A stretch of DNA of 64,000 nucleotides from Azorinus chamasolen (GCA_963576725.1 OY755242.1:22627315-22691314); one strand, 5' to 3'. Numbered from the stretch's first letter, positions 20,102-31,520 are shown. The notes: generated by a model not told the origin, from the sequence alone. A program made the numbers and translations.

Positions 20102-21353
20102 TACAGTCTAATCGCGATACTACGAATCGGGACCGGGTCGGGCCGATTTTTCGTAGTTTCGCATTTTCGTATTAATGCATCTTTAGGATACGAACTAATT
20201 TCCACAAACCTTTTCTCGGTTTCGTAGTGAATGCATACACATACCATACATCGCTATTGTATTGGTCATTATATGTAATAATATTGTCGCAATTTACTGT
20301 TGCATAATAAAGATATTCCTGTACATGTTTGTGTTATATTTAATATATTTTATGCCTTGTTTGACAATCTACTCACATTCCCGCTTACTACAGTGTACAT
20401 TAATGATTTTGTATCACACGCCTCATGCAAGAGGTGGTCAAATCATAATGTGTAATGTCATATGCCAGTGCATAACGGGTTATGTAAAAAACACGAACCG
20501 CGCAATGCCAGCTCATCAAACTCTAGATAGGAGGGAGTAAACGAATCATTTCCAAAGATTCTGTTCGTTCTTTTTCATCAAACCATATTCTGTGACTATT
20601 CTTTCGAACGTGAAGTGACAACGTAGAATTTGGTGACAGCATAAGGATTTTAGTATTTAAATGCTCCCTTTAACTAGAGACATGAACTCGAACTTTCTAG
20701 CAATCCATACGGGTTATGTATAAAACAAGAAACGAATCAATACATTCATATTTTTATTCAGGAATAAAAACAAAATGCATAGAAAACTGTGATATCGTTT
20801 ATATGCGTATAGAAGCAGTGTAGACACAGGTTTGATGATCAGTGTAACTGGTTTTATAAGTTTGGCATATAAGTTTTATATGCTTTGAGACATTGACTAC
20901 AAACAAACACGTCAATGCCTGTATGGTAATCATTTATAACACGATGTGTGTGAAAACGTAATTGTGCATAATTGCACGATGCAAGCTATAATCATTTGCG
21001 ACATTTGATATGTAGTTAGTCTAATCCTGTCACAAACAAACACGGGTGCTGATCATTAAAGCGTATCGGGCAGGCCAGATGTGTTAACAATGGATAATTA
21101 TGCTGACTGGAGCGACGAATGTCTCTCAGAAGTGTGAAAACATCGCACAGGTGAGATTCGTAAAAATGCATCTTTTTGCCACTGTTTTTGTGTTTAAGGG
21201 ACTACGAAAACCTCTCGCAATAACGTGTTTTTCGTAGTTTCGCATTTTCGTACTTTTGCATCTTTTTGCAATTGAAACAAGAACAAAATCGGCCGGGACC
21301 TGGGGTGTTATTCGTAGCAAACCGGTATTTCGTTCGAACGTGATTAGACTGTA
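20102..21353. mobile_element. 1.25 kb TIR element (TA-flanked) in Smad intron 2
   Basis: Left end TACAGTCTAATCGCGATACT, right end GAACGTGATTAGACTGTA: inverted CAGTCTAATC ends flanked by TA, suggesting the Tc1/mariner/pogo superfamily. A 22 bp block (20151-20172) recurs in direct orientation at 21231-21252, and GGGCCGATTT / AAATCGGCC forms a subterminal inverted pair. No transposase reading frame on either strand, so it is a non-autonomous copy. Superfamily is inference from the ends. Confidence 0.7.
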
Positions 21354-21530
21354 TATGTATTTGATATTTCTTCACTTTGATATTATTACTATCCTGCCGA
21401 TCAGAATCGTCTCAGTGATTCTGTTGATAAGCAGCAAGACAGGATTTGGCTGAGAAAATATCTCTGAGTTTGGCTGAGATTTTTTTTTTAAAAGATTAAT
21501 AAACATCTAAACTACAGCTCTGATGGCATC

Positions 21531-21744
21531 TACAGTAAAACCCCTCTAAACCAAATTTTTTGTAAAGAAGAAGTTTGATATTTTTAGGCAAATGGCTGCT
21601 TAATAATAATGACAGATGAAGTCATGCAAAAAGTTCCTTTGGGAGCTTTCTGCAAGACTTTCACCCTGCATAAAGCTGCAGCCTGTTTTACAAACTGACA
21701 TTTATACTAATTTGAATGTCTGGTTTGGAAGGGTTTTACTGCAT
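21531..21744. mobile_element. Family C element in Smad intron 2
   Basis: TACAGTAAAACCCCTCTAAA left, GGAAGGGTTTTACTGCA right; apex GTTCCTTTGGGAGC with matched non-consensus centre. Confidence 0.85.
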
Positions 21745-22045
21745 GCTCTGTGGGCAAATTTTTGATAATATTTTAAAAGCTTAGATCTACAAAGATGTGA
21801 TGCTGAGCACAGTAAATATCTTATATATTCTGTGAGACAGCCTTTAGCAAATAGTGCAGTCCTAAAATCATACTATTTAACACCGACTGTACTTTTAGGA
21901 ACAATGGAAGAAATTATTAAATCAAGCAGACAACATTTTCTGAATTTGACTACTTTGCACACAAAGAGTTGAATGTTGGATATACACTTTGTACTTCAAG
22001 ATAGTTAAAAGCAGTTTTGAGAAAAGAAATGCGTGAACAACTTAC
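21745..22045. other. Intronic sequence, nothing recognised
   Basis: Contains a GTCCTAAAATCATACTATTT / ACTGTACTTTTAGGAAC weak D-like pair near 21870; otherwise unstructured. Confidence 0.4.
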
Positions 22046-22240
22046 CAGGAAGACCATAGGGGCTACCGGGCCCTGAGCTGGCGGGAGATGTTGGCCCCTG
22101 AGGGCTTTGATGGAAATTGTTGGGGTATGTGACGTTGTGAGGCATTGTGGGTTCTGGTGGAGGCTGGAAAACAGGCATCTGTGGTGGCCCCTGACCTGCG
22201 GGGAACTCACTATACCTCGGGACTAGAACCGGTGGCAGCA
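22046..22240 (-). CDS. SMAD1/5: Smad1/5 coding exon 2 (proximal linker)
   Basis: Encodes residues 139-204. Acceptor AACTTGCAG right of 22240; donor CCTG|GTAAGT at 22046. Starts (V)LPPVLVPRYSEFPAGQ, the conserved MH1-linker junction of Smad1/5/8, then a Pro-rich segment with SPQGPTSPASSGPGSPYG. Clustered S/T-P sites here match the region that MAPK/CDK and GSK3 phosphorylate in vertebrate Smad1 to control turnover; that regulation in this species is inference. Phase 1 at both borders. Confidence 0.96.
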
Positions 22241-22336
22241 CTGCAAGTTAAGGATATAACACAATCAGAAAGAGTAACATTTAACATCAAATCAATAATA
22301 ACACTGATAAATTTATGTATAAAGTTAAAGAATATC

Positions 22337-22586
22337 TTAACCCTCTCCCTCATATAAATGCGCTTTCACGTATCTGCAAACAGAGAAGACCCAGATCAGA
22401 CGGCTCCTATTGGAGCCGTCTGATCAGGGTCTTCTCTGTTTGCTAATGGGATTTGATAGATCTGTTTCTTTAGTTTCTAAAATGGCTACAATGTTCTACA
22501 TTCCATAGTTCATTATAGCTATTTTGTCAATGAATATTCAGTAGGTATTAAAATTTGTAACAAACATAGAACAGGGAAAGGGTTAA
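22337..22586 (-). mobile_element. Family A1 element in Smad intron 1
   Basis: TTAACCCTCTCCCTCATATA to GGGAAAGGGTTAA; palindrome apex GGCTCCTATTGGAGCC. About 95 bp from the exon 2 acceptor. Confidence 0.9.
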
Positions 22587-22776
22587 GAGAGCAGCATTTT
22601 TTTTTTAAAGAATCTGAGTTGTAGATATGAGGCTTTATCAAAATCCCTCCCCTTGGCATCAAACCCCAAACCTGTTGGTTCCTAAATGATATACGACACA
22701 GGTGACTACCAACAATACAGGGTTTTGGTAGAAATACAAAAACCATCTACCACAGCTGTGGACGTACACCTATCTA

Positions 22777-22993
22777 TTAACCTTTTTGCTGCCACATAAT
22801 TTCAATGCAAAATTTGTCGAGTGCTACAGGTTTCAACTTTAGTCAATTTTCTGTTGAGAAACACAGTTACAGCATCATAAACTTTGAATCCTGCTGAGAT
22901 GCCTAGTAACTCTAACGAGACACCAACTTACTGGGCATCTCAAACAATTTGACTAGGTTATCACATATTCATCAATGGCAGTGAACGAGTTAA
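22777..22993. mobile_element. Family E element in Smad intron 1
   Basis: TTAACCTTTTTGCTGCCACA left, GGCAGTGAACGAGTTAA right, so the ends are inverted (TGCTGCC/GGCAGTG); central GAGATGCCTAGTAAC / ACTGGGCATCTC palindrome. Confidence 0.65.
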
Positions 22994-23005
22994 AATGTCT
23001 TATTC

Positions 23006-23233
23006 TTAACCTTTTCCTCCATAAATATGCCTTTCTACGCCTCCGTAAAAATCACTTTTTAAACCATAGTGATAAATAGAGCATTTGCCCCATAGGAGCA
23101 AATGCTCTATTTATCACAACAGTTTCAAAGCTACATAATTCTGAAATTTTCCTTTTCTCTAGTAAATGCTCCTTTTCGGCAGATTTATTCAAAAAGGTTG
23201 GATCTAAAAATAGCCTATGAGTGAAAGGGTTAA
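23006..23233 (-). mobile_element. Family B element in Smad intron 1
   Basis: TTAACCTTTTCCTCCATAAA to GTGAAAGGGTTAA; apex GCCCCATAGGAGC. Lies 115 bp from the exon 1 donor. Confidence 0.9.
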
Positions 23234-23244
23234 ACCAAATCTTA

Positions 23245-23802
<558 letters not shown>

Positions 23803-23809
23803 TTAATGC

Positions 23810-23937
23810 CTTTAACATAACAGACCACTTTGTAATGACCTTTGCATACAGTTTGCTTTCGATCCAGATGGGACACTGAGTAACTCTGTGACTCATCAGG
23901 ATCCAAACTGTTTGACATTCAGACACTTGTTTATATT
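23810..23937. mobile_element. Family E-type fragment
   Basis: CATACAGTTTGCTTTCGATC CAGATGGGACA arm and CATCAGGATCCAAACTGTTT arm around a GAGTAACTCTGTGACTC centre; termini not visible. Confidence 0.5.
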
Positions 23938-24173
23938 TTAGCCCTTTCCTTCATATAAATGTCTTTTCACTCATTTGCAAACAGAGTAGAAACAAATCAG
24001 ACGACTCCTGTAACAGCTGTCTGATTAGGGTCTATTATTTGCTTATGGAATAATATAGATGTGATTCTATACCGGTAATTTCTCTCAATACTAAAATCCT
24101 GTAGACATATGCCATTATGAAAATTCAGCTAATGTCATTATTTCTTACATGAATATGCAACAGGGAAAGGCAG
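23938..24173 (-). mobile_element. Family A element
   Basis: TTAGCCCTTTCCTTCATATA to AACAGGGAAAGG; arms diverged, apex GACTCCTGTAACAGCTG. Confidence 0.75.
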
Positions 24174-25110
24174 TAATATGCCCTTTGACAATGGTAGCAG
24201 ATAACCATTTCTGCAGGTTTATGAGAAGCCTTCTTTCTTTTTTCGCTCTTTTTTCCACAAACACAATACACGTGTTGGACCTGGATGGAACTGTCTTCAT
24301 CTGGTTCCAAAATGTCATCACAATTTATTTTTGCAACAGTCATCATAAAATATACCCTATGCATTATGAAGATTTACGATCACTGTTACTTCTAAATATC
24401 ATATAGCACATAAAGGGCTGAGTACAACACTGGTGCAACTACAATCTACGGGGCAATCTCATGATGACCTTTGCAAACATTTGCAGCCTTGCAGTCAGAT
24501 GAATGGTCCCAGAAACTCTGTCTCTCACCTAGATCCAAGCTATTTGACACTATGAATGAGTTTTCAATACAAGTGAAAGAAAAATCTACTTTCATAATTT
24601 GAGAAAGACTATTATTTCGAAAATGCTTATGAAGGTTACATACTGTAGTTACAACAATTTTGCACCAAGCCCTCAACATGTGCAAGCTCTTTCAATTTTT
24701 TGGCTAAATGAATATATCTACTACCGAATATCTATTCAATACTGCAATAAATGTCCACAATGGCTCCAGAGTGGAACCTGCCTAAAATGTTCCTGATGCA
24801 TATTATACGCACAACTGGAGACAGAGTTGCCTATATGTTATGGATTACCCCTTATCTACCGGTACTTAGTGTAATAAACCATAAATGGATATTCGACCAT
24901 GTCATAAGGAATAAGGCTGTCTGAATATTGCAACCAGAGTAGACCCAGACAGGTCACCATATTAGAAGCGTTACTAATCTGATCAATGTCTACTATATTT
25001 TCTGAAACTCAAGTTCTGAAGCCTCTCATCTGGATCATAACTTATTCCAAAATATTATCAAGAATTCACCGCAATAGTACAAAACAAAGTGATATATTTT
25101 GCCCTGAAAT
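24174..25110. other. Gene-free stretch with degraded E and D fragments
   Basis: E-like arms CCAGATGAAGACAGTTCCA near 24285 and CACCTAGATCCAAGCTATTT near 24530, a D-like arm pair at 24938-25010 (AGAGTAGACCCAGA / TGTCTACTATATTT) and GGATCATAACTTATTCC near 25040. No gene. Confidence 0.4.
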
Positions 25111-25296
25111 GTTGAACCCTTTGCATGCTTGAAACAAACTTGTGTTAACCTAGGCTATGTACCCACTACTTTGGATCCGGATGAGATGCTAATATTGTTG
25201 TGTAACTCTTCATCTCATTAGGATACACACTGTTTGACACCCTCTGTATATTTGAAGTGAAATGGAACACAAAATATCTTTATATGCAATGGGTTA
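25111..25296. mobile_element. Family E element
   Basis: GTTGAACCCTTTGCATGCTT left, TATATGCAATGGGTTAA right; central TTTGGATCCGGATGAGATG / CATCTCATTAGGATAC palindrome. Confidence 0.65.
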
Positions 25297-25382
25297 ATGC
25301 TGATATCTGTGTCTAAAAGGATACGAAAAACAAAAACAAAAACAAAACCTAAAAAACATTTCTTGCTGAATATGTTCATATG

Positions 25383-25632
25383 TTAACCCTTTCCCTGTTC
25401 TGTATTAGGGCCAATTTCCAATACCTACTGAATATTCATTAACAAAATAGTTATAAAGAAATATAGAAGGTGGAGCATTGTAGACACTTTAGAAAGCAAA
25501 GAAACGGAACTATCAAATTCTATTAGCAAACAGAGCAGACCCTGATCAGACGGCTCCTCTAGGAGCCGTCTGATCTGGGTCTACTCTATTTGCAAATGCG
25601 TGAAAACACGTTTATATGAGGGAAAGGGTTAA
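25383..25632 (+). mobile_element. Family A1 element, near consensus
   Basis: TTAACCCTTTCCCTGTTCTG to GAGGGAAAGGGTTAA; perfect palindrome with GGCTCCTCTAGGAGCC. Confidence 0.92.
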
Positions 25633-25653
25633 GCCTTAAAATTCAGTCTCTAC

Positions 25654-25831
25654 TTAACCCTTTCCCTGTTCTATATATAGTTCAAATTTCAATACTTACT
25701 GAATATTCATAGGCAAAATAGTTCTAATGAAATATGGAAGTTGGAAAAATGTAGCCATTTTTGGAGGTAAAGAAGTAGATCTTTCAAATCTGTCTGCATA
25801 GATGTGAAAAGGCATTTATATAAGGGAAAGG
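25654..25831 (+). mobile_element. Family A1 element, palindrome deleted
   Basis: Body intact through GATCTTTCAAATC; then jumps to GATGTGAAAAGGC and GGGAAAGGGG. The right end runs into the repeat at 25832. Confidence 0.8.
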
Positions 25832-26210
25832 GGAGTAGATGAACGACAGACCAGAAAAGGGGAGACACCGTCCAACTCACTATGATTATGCTTCAGACCA
25901 AATATCAAATCATTGCAGATTACACAAGCGAAGAAATCTTTGACGAAAATTTTTGTCATCAAACAATCACCAAAATTCAATCAAAGTATCGGCAAACAGG
26001 AAGTAGATGGACAACAGACCTGAAAAGGGGAGACACGTTCCAACTCACTATGATAATGCTTAAGACCAAATATCAAATCATTCTACCTAGACTACCTTAC
26101 ACAAGCCAAGAAATCCTTGACGAAAATTTCGGACGGACGTATGTACGTACGTACGGACAAGGGTAAAAATTATTGCCCCTATCGCCTAAAGGTGGGGGCA
26201 TAAAAAGCTT
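25832..26210. repeat. Dispersed repeat with two ~168 bp direct units
   Basis: GGGGAGACAC plus TCCAACTCACTATGAT and ACCAAATATCAAATCATT recur 168 bp apart (25859 and 26027). The element ends in GACGGACGTATGTACGTACG and GGTGGGGGCATAA, similar in style to the ends of the 41512 and 61932 elements. No TIR recognised at the left. Confidence 0.65.
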
Positions 26211-26303
26211 TTCTATGAGAAAAGGTGTCTTTGTGGTTACACTGTAGACCAAAACCAGTCAACAGGGAACTTGAAGATTTTATTTTACTTTGTACATGCA
26301 AAT

Positions 26304-26525
26304 ATTTAACCTTTTATTTCAAATAATGCTTTGTAATACCTTTGCAAACAGTATAGACTCAGATCAGATGACTTCTGTAGAAGCTGTCTGATTAGGCTGT
26401 ACAGATAGATCCAATTATACAAGTTTCGCCGTGTTACAAAATTCCCTTGTATTTAAAGCCATTATAAATATTCAGCTAATTAATATTCATCTAGCCATTA
26501 ATATTCATCAGGTAATGGGCCGGTA
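26304..26525 (-). mobile_element. Family A2 element, truncated right arm
   Basis: TTTGCAAACAGTATAGACTC arm, apex GACTTCTGTAGAAGCTGTC, then abrupt jump to body; end CATCAGGTAATGGGC. Confidence 0.7.
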
Positions 26526-26846
26526 AGTTCTTCAGCAATTTATATACTGAACATCAATAAAGCTTTATACACTCATGGAGTAACAAGATCCAAGTGTAAG
26601 CAAATTACAATGTATCTTGTGATTTTTAGATGATTTTTCATGCCATATTTCATAGCTGTGAATACCATTAATTGGCTTTTTAGAACAACCTAGAGAGTTT
26701 GAAGGAGCAAGTGTCACCTTACAGCAGAAGTGTGACAAAAATGTACCACACACAAAAAACCAAGGGTGACAGGCTGATGGACAATGATCCCTTAGTGACA
26801 CCCTGCAAACAGACTGGATCAATATCAGAGTCTGACAAGGTCACAG
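26526..26846. other. No feature recognised
   Basis: Non-repetitive AT-rich sequence; no supported gene. Confidence 0.45.
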
Positions 26847-26933
26847 TAGATAGATCAAGGTCTGCTCTTAGATATACCAAGGTCTGCTCTTAGATAGATC
26901 AAGGTCTGCTCTTAGATAGATCAAGGTCTGCTC
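26847..26933. repeat. Tandem repeat, 22 bp unit, four copies
   Basis: Units of TAGATAGATCAAGGTCTGCT plus CT begin at 26847, 26869, 26891 and 26913. The AAGGTCTGCTCT half is the right palindrome arm of the adjoining A2 copy, so the array grew from a transposon arm. Confidence 0.85.
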
Positions 26934-27277
26934 GGCTGCTTATGAAATAATATAGATCTGGTTCTACAGTTTCTGACACAGCCAAAAATGTCTGTGTTCA
27001 TACGCCTTTATAACAATTTGGCTAATAAATGTTCATGATAATACAGTAAAACCTCTCTGTAACGACCACTAAATTACATTTAGTATTTTGTGTTTAAGGC
27101 AAGTGGATGCTTAAAGCAAGGTGAAAGTTAAACAGAACGCTCCTATAGGAGCGTTCTGTTTTACTCTAACCTTGCTTTAAGCAACCACCTGCCCAAAATA
27201 CCAACTAATTAACACAATTTAGTAGAGGTTTTACTGTATTCATTTCTTACATGAATGTACATGGGGTAAAGGGTTGA
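26934..27277 (-). mobile_element. Family A2 element interrupted by a C element
   Basis: GCTTATGAAATAATATAGAT body at left; resumes TTCATTTCTTACATGAATG after the C copy and ends GGGGTAAAGGGTTGAA. Confidence 0.8.
27042..27238. mobile_element. Family C element nested in A2
   Basis: TACAGTAAAACCTCTCTGTA to GAGGTTTTACTGTA, with TA at both borders; apex CGCTCCTATAGGAGCG; perfect long arms. Confidence 0.92.
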
Positions 27278-27712
27278 ATATGCCAGAGAATTTTGGATGA
27301 CAAAAGGTGTATACCCTTGACAGAGAGCTACTTCTTCTTATTTATAGTCAGAACCCTCTGATCAAGGTCAACCTTGTTTGCAAATGCCAGTTAATGTAGT
27401 TCCTGCATTCAAAAGACAGGTGAGCTAAAAGTGATCTAAAGTGTGAAAAAAGCAGAATTACATCGTGATTAATTTTGACAACCTTACATGGAGTTGAGTG
27501 CCACATTGTGCTTAAATTCATATGTACTTGATACCTCAAGAGAAAACCAATTAAATTTTTTACACCTATCGTAATTCATACAGAAGTGTTACTATACCTG
27601 TTTGCACCTGCACATTCTATTTGTTTATATCTTTCGCTGCCAAATATTGTTGTCAGCAAAATTTGTTGACTGCTTCAATTCTAATTTTTGAATTTTCTTT
27701 GCTTTTTCGTTT
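27278..27712. other. No clear feature
   Basis: A weak CCCTCTGATCAAGGTCAACC remnant near 27353; otherwise unstructured. Confidence 0.4.
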
Positions 27713-27925
27713 TATCCTTTACTACATGTACATGTATATCTATTTGATGAATATTTATAATGACATAAACACTGATTTGTTTGGCCATGACAGAAACTCT
27801 AGGATCACACCTATAATTCCATAAGCAAACAGAGCAGACCCTGATCAGAGTAATATATATCTTATTCTGCAGTTTTTGCAATGTGCAAATTTTCTGTGTT
27901 CATATTGCCATTCACAAAATTCCTT
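27713..27925. mobile_element. Family A2 mirror copy: two left halves around one arm
   Basis: Left half normal to GCAAACAGAGCAGACCCTGA (27826-27845), then TCAGAG joins directly to TAATATATATCTTATTCTGC and GTGTTCATATTGCCATTC, which is the reversed A2 body. Opposite arrangement to the hairpin-only copy at 5571. Confidence 0.65.
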
Positions 27926-28123
27926 TAATTTATCCCTTTCCTCCATAAATACTCCTTTCTACACCTCTGTAAAAATTACCTGTTGAAACCATTAGGAAAA
28001 ACCTATAGTAGCAAATGCTCTATTTATCACAATGGTTTCAAACTACAAAATTCTAAAATTTTCCTTTTCTCTAGTTAATGCTCCTTTTCGGTAGATTTAT
28101 TCAAAGAGATCTGATCTAAAATA
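27926..28123 (-). mobile_element. Family B element, both ends eroded
   Basis: TTATCCCTTTCCTCCATAAA left; left palindrome arm partly lost; right end stops in ATCTAAAATAGC and joins E-type CTCATCTGGATC. Confidence 0.75.
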
Positions 28124-28905
28124 GCAACTCATCTGGATCTATAATATTTGCATACCGGTATATGTATTTATAGATTTGCTAATGCTAAATGGCTGCCAAA
28201 TTTATTTTACTTACAATTTATCGATTAAAACATAATAAAACAGAATTTCCACCAAAAGTATTTTTGATCTCTTTTCTTCCATGTCTAAAGTGTTTTCAAG
28301 ATTCTTGAAATTCAGTAAATCAGCAGATTGCAAAATTATGAGTATATATCATTACAAATACTTGTCAAATAATTGGTATATATGTGAATAACTTAGGATC
28401 CTTGTGAGCTGTAGAGTAAATTTACATATCACCAGATCTAGAATCTAAACCATTTCACATTCTGACATTGGTTTTGGAATTAAGAAAAAGAGAGAAAAAC
28501 ATCATCTGAGAATTGAAGCAGACAAAAATGTATGCAAAATGTTCTAAAGGTTGAATCAATACCTATGACCTTAGCTTTGTGCTCTTCAACTTCTGGAAAT
28601 TGTCTTCTGCAAAATTATGCCGCCTGCTATCAATCTTGAATAATTTTTTTCTCCATTTGTTCAAAAAATTCTGTCCTAGTATTAACACTTTGGATCCTGA
28701 TGAGAAACCTTATTTTGGAGCCAAATTGTTTGCATTTTAGGTAATCACAAACGTGATGCAAGCGGTCAAATAGCTAATCTACATAAACAAAAACCTACAA
28801 CTTTTTCATGTTATCTGTTTTTTGGCATGCTTTTGAAATTTGTCAACCTGATTATGCACCACAGGTGTTCTTTCTCATACCTTTAACCTGCAGCAAGGCA
28901 TTGTA
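28124..28905. other. Gene-free stretch with E-type fragments
   Basis: GGATCCTTGTGAGC near 28397 and TTTGGATCCTGATGAGAAAC near 28690 resemble E arms; no complete element or gene recognised. Confidence 0.4.
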
Positions 28906-29054
28906 CAGTACCCTTTCCTCGATAAATACGCCTTTCTACGCCTCTGTAATAACCACTTCTTGAAACTACAAAATCCTAAAATTTTACTTTTCTCTAGTAA
29001 ATGCTCCTTTTGGGTACATTCATTCAAAGAATAGTATATGGAGGAAAGAGTTAA
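28906..29054 (-). mobile_element. Family B element, palindrome deleted
   Basis: GTACCCTTTCCTCGATAAAT to GGAGGAAAGAGTTAA. AACCACTTCTTGAAAC joins ACTACAAAATCC with the whole palindrome missing. Confidence 0.8.
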
Positions 29055-29117
29055 CCTGCATCACGGCATTGTACATAAGCGACTAGCAGAACAATAGATA
29101 AAGGTGTACATTCTATA

Positions 29118-29359
29118 CTTAATCCTTTCCTTCCTTTTCACGCATTTGCAAATAAGAGTAGACCCAGATCAGATGGCTCCTAGAGGAGCTGTCTGATCAG
29201 GGTCTGCTCTGTTTGCTAATGGGATTTGATAGATATGTTTCTTTAGTTTCTAAAATGGCTACAATGTTTCACCTTCTATATTTCGTTATAACTATTTTGT
29301 CTATGAATATTAAGTAGGTACTGGAATAATGAATAAACATAGAACAGGGAAAGGGTTGA
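29118..29359 (-). mobile_element. Family A1 element
   Basis: TTAATCCTTTCCTTCC left; apex GGCTCCTAGAGGAGCTG; right end AACAGGGAAAGGGTTGAA. Confidence 0.85.
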
Positions 29360-29400
29360 ATTGTCATTTCTCCTCCACACCCTATATTATGACTCACTCT

Positions 29401-29619
29401 TTAACCCATTCCTGCATATTGACATTTCTGTAAAAGTCACTTTGTGAAACCATTGTGATAAATAGAGCATTTGCTCCACAGTAACAAATGCTCTATTTAT
29501 CACAATGGTTTCAAAACTACACAATTCTGAAAAATTCCATTTCTCTAGTAAATGCTCCTTTTTGGTAGATTTAATGAAAGAGGTTGGATCTAAAAATAGC
29601 CTGTGTGGGAATGGGCTAA
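29401..29619 (+). mobile_element. Family B-like element, reversed interior
   Basis: TTAACCCATTCCTGCATATT left and GTGGGAATGGGCTAA right; palindrome GCTCCACAGTAACAAATGC imperfect. The left terminus is CATATTGACATTTCTGTAAA, so the asymmetric interior reads as the minus orientation. Confidence 0.75.
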
Positions 29620-29697
29620 AATCACCTCAATGAGATGATTCTAATGAGTGGTCAGAACATAGAGTGGATAAATAAAGCAACTATTCTTGTAAATGTT

Positions 29698-29947
29698 TTA
29701 ACCCTTTCCCTGTTCTATGTTTATTTCAAATTTGAATACCTACTGAATATTCATGGACAAAAAGGTTATAATGAAATATGGAAGGTGGAACATTGTAGAC
29801 ATTTTAGAAAGCAAAGAAACAGATCTTTCATATTCTATTAGCAAACAGAGCAGACCCTGATCAGACGGCTCCTCTAGGAGCCATCTGATCTAGGTCTACT
29901 CTGTTTGCAAATGCATTAAAATACATTTATATGAGGGAAAGGATTAA
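29698..29947 (+). mobile_element. Family A1 element, near consensus
   Basis: TTAACCCTTTCCCTGTTC to GGGAAAGGATTAA; apex GGCTCCTCTAGGAGCC. Confidence 0.92.
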
Positions 29948-30116
29948 TGTACGCATCTTATCTGAGCATCTGGACTAGTTTGTAATAGCCTGTAAAAACA
30001 GTGTTGTTTCAGGATCAGCTGCCAAATAAATGAGTATCATAATTATATAGAATCTAATCTGTTTTGACACTGTATTTTCAGAAGAAATGGCTGAAACATT
30101 TATTACAGAAATTGAA

Positions 30117-30300
30117 GATAACCCTTTTTTAACAATGACATAATTATGAACACAGATATTTTTGCTCAGGCAGAAACTGTAGTCAGAGCTATATCATACG
30201 ATATAAGCAAACAGAGCAGACTCTGATCAGAAGCCTCCTATAGGAACTGCCTACTCTGTTTACAAAGGTGTGAAAGTGTTCATATGAGGGAAAGGGTTAA
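30117..30300 (+). mobile_element. Family A2 element, left body shortened
   Basis: GATAACCCTTTTTTAACAATG left; apex GCCTCCTATAGGAACTG; GGGAAAGGGTTAA right. Confidence 0.75.
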
Positions 30301-30337
30301 CATTCATACTATATCTTGTACAGCTCTATTATTAACC

Positions 30338-30504
30338 CAGTGTTCTCAATAAGAATTGGTTCAACAGGCCAGATTCAGAAAGTAACAGGCCTTTTAGGGG
30401 GATCCAGTGATTTTTTAACTTCCATTTCTGTATTTCTTGATGAATTTGAACCAGCCAAAATCTGGATTTGAAGCGGTCATTTTGGGTTCTTATTGAGAAC
30501 ACTG
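30338..30504. mobile_element. Short TIR element, possibly hAT-type, at the end of an A2 copy
   Basis: Perfect 18 bp terminal inverted repeat CAGTGTTCTCAATAAGAA / its complement. The flanks ATTAACCC and GTTAACCC nearly repeat each other (7 of 8), as expected for an 8 bp duplication if the outer C/G is counted in the flank. Interior ~130 bp without coding capacity. hAT assignment is inference. Confidence 0.65.
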
Positions 30505-30764
30505 TTAACCCTATACCTGACACAGGCATCGTTAGACATTTTTGCAAAAAGAGAAGACCCAGATCCCAGATCAGACAGCTCATGTAGAATGTATTTGATC
30601 AAGGTCTGCTCAGTTTGCTTACAGAATCATACTCAAGTTACATACCATACTCATAGTACAAGTTTTGTCATGGAAAATAAATCATGTTCATTAGCCATAT
30701 TCAGCTAATTAATATTCATGATATCATAATTTTCTTACATGAATATTCATCGGGTTAAGAGTTA
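30505..30764 (-). mobile_element. Family A2 element
   Basis: TTAACCCTATACCTGACACA left; arm with internal duplication CAGATCCCAGATCAGACAGC; right end CATCGGGTTAAGAGTTAA. Confidence 0.75.
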
Positions 30765-30857
30765 AGATAACAGTTTAAATTGCAGACAAACCTTGTACAG
30801 CTTACTCAAGGCTAACTCTTCACATGCTTAGAACTTGAGTGTACAAAAACTGCCATA

Positions 30858-31065
30858 TACAGTAAAACCTCTCTATAATGACCACTAAATTACTTCAAAC
30901 ATTTTGTGTTAAAGGCAGGTGGCTGCTTAAAGCAAGATGAAAGTAAAACAGAACGCTCCTATAGGAGCGTTCTGTTTTACTTTCATCTTGCTTTAAGCAA
31001 CCACCTACCCAAACTACCAACTAATTAACACAATTTAGTGGCCGTTATAGAGAGGTTTCACTGTA
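30858..31065. mobile_element. Family C element, near consensus
   Basis: TACAGTAAAACCTCTCTATA / AGAGAGGTTTCACTGTA; perfect palindrome with CGCTCCTATAGGAGCG. Confidence 0.93.
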
Positions 31066-31520
31066 TATTTAATTTTTCCATCATTGTTTTATGAAAATGG
31101 AGTCCGAGTGTGAAGCAGTTTGAATACTTATGAAACGCTGAGCTGCTTAGTGTCTCGTCTACATCCACACATTCTGTGTAGGTTATCACAACTTGTTGCT
31201 AGCATGCAAAAGAACCAAATTACTTTATGTTTGCACTTCAACTTGAACAAATATGCACTGGCATGGTTTGCAAACATTTTCACACCTAACGTTTGCATGC
31301 ACATTTCGAGTGTTATTCTTTTTTTTTTGGTCATCTGTCTCGTCTGCTTGGTTAGGTCAAGGTGAAACAATATCAAACACACTGAAGTTTCTATTGCCAA
31401 TACATTATAACTTTTTCGCATGCTTGCAATAAATTTGTAACAACCTACTCAAACAGCTTGGATCCATCTCTCGACTGGATAAAAACCGCTTGCAATAGTC
31501 ATCAAGGCTTTACACATAGC
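31066..31520. other. Mostly unrecognised sequence with E-type fragments
   Basis: CTTGGATCCATCTCTCGACT near 31459 resembles an E arm; no gene. Confidence 0.4.

Noticed and set aside
20262..20540. 92-codon ORF in the 20102-21353 element as a transposase
   Set aside because: It has no DDE/D motif spacing or helix-turn-helix; composition is low-complexity hydrophobic.
24125..24364. Minus-strand 79-codon frame with Cys/His pairs
   Set aside because: The spacing matches no zinc-finger I know, there are no splice sites, and part of it is E-type repeat sequence (CCAGATGAAGACAG).
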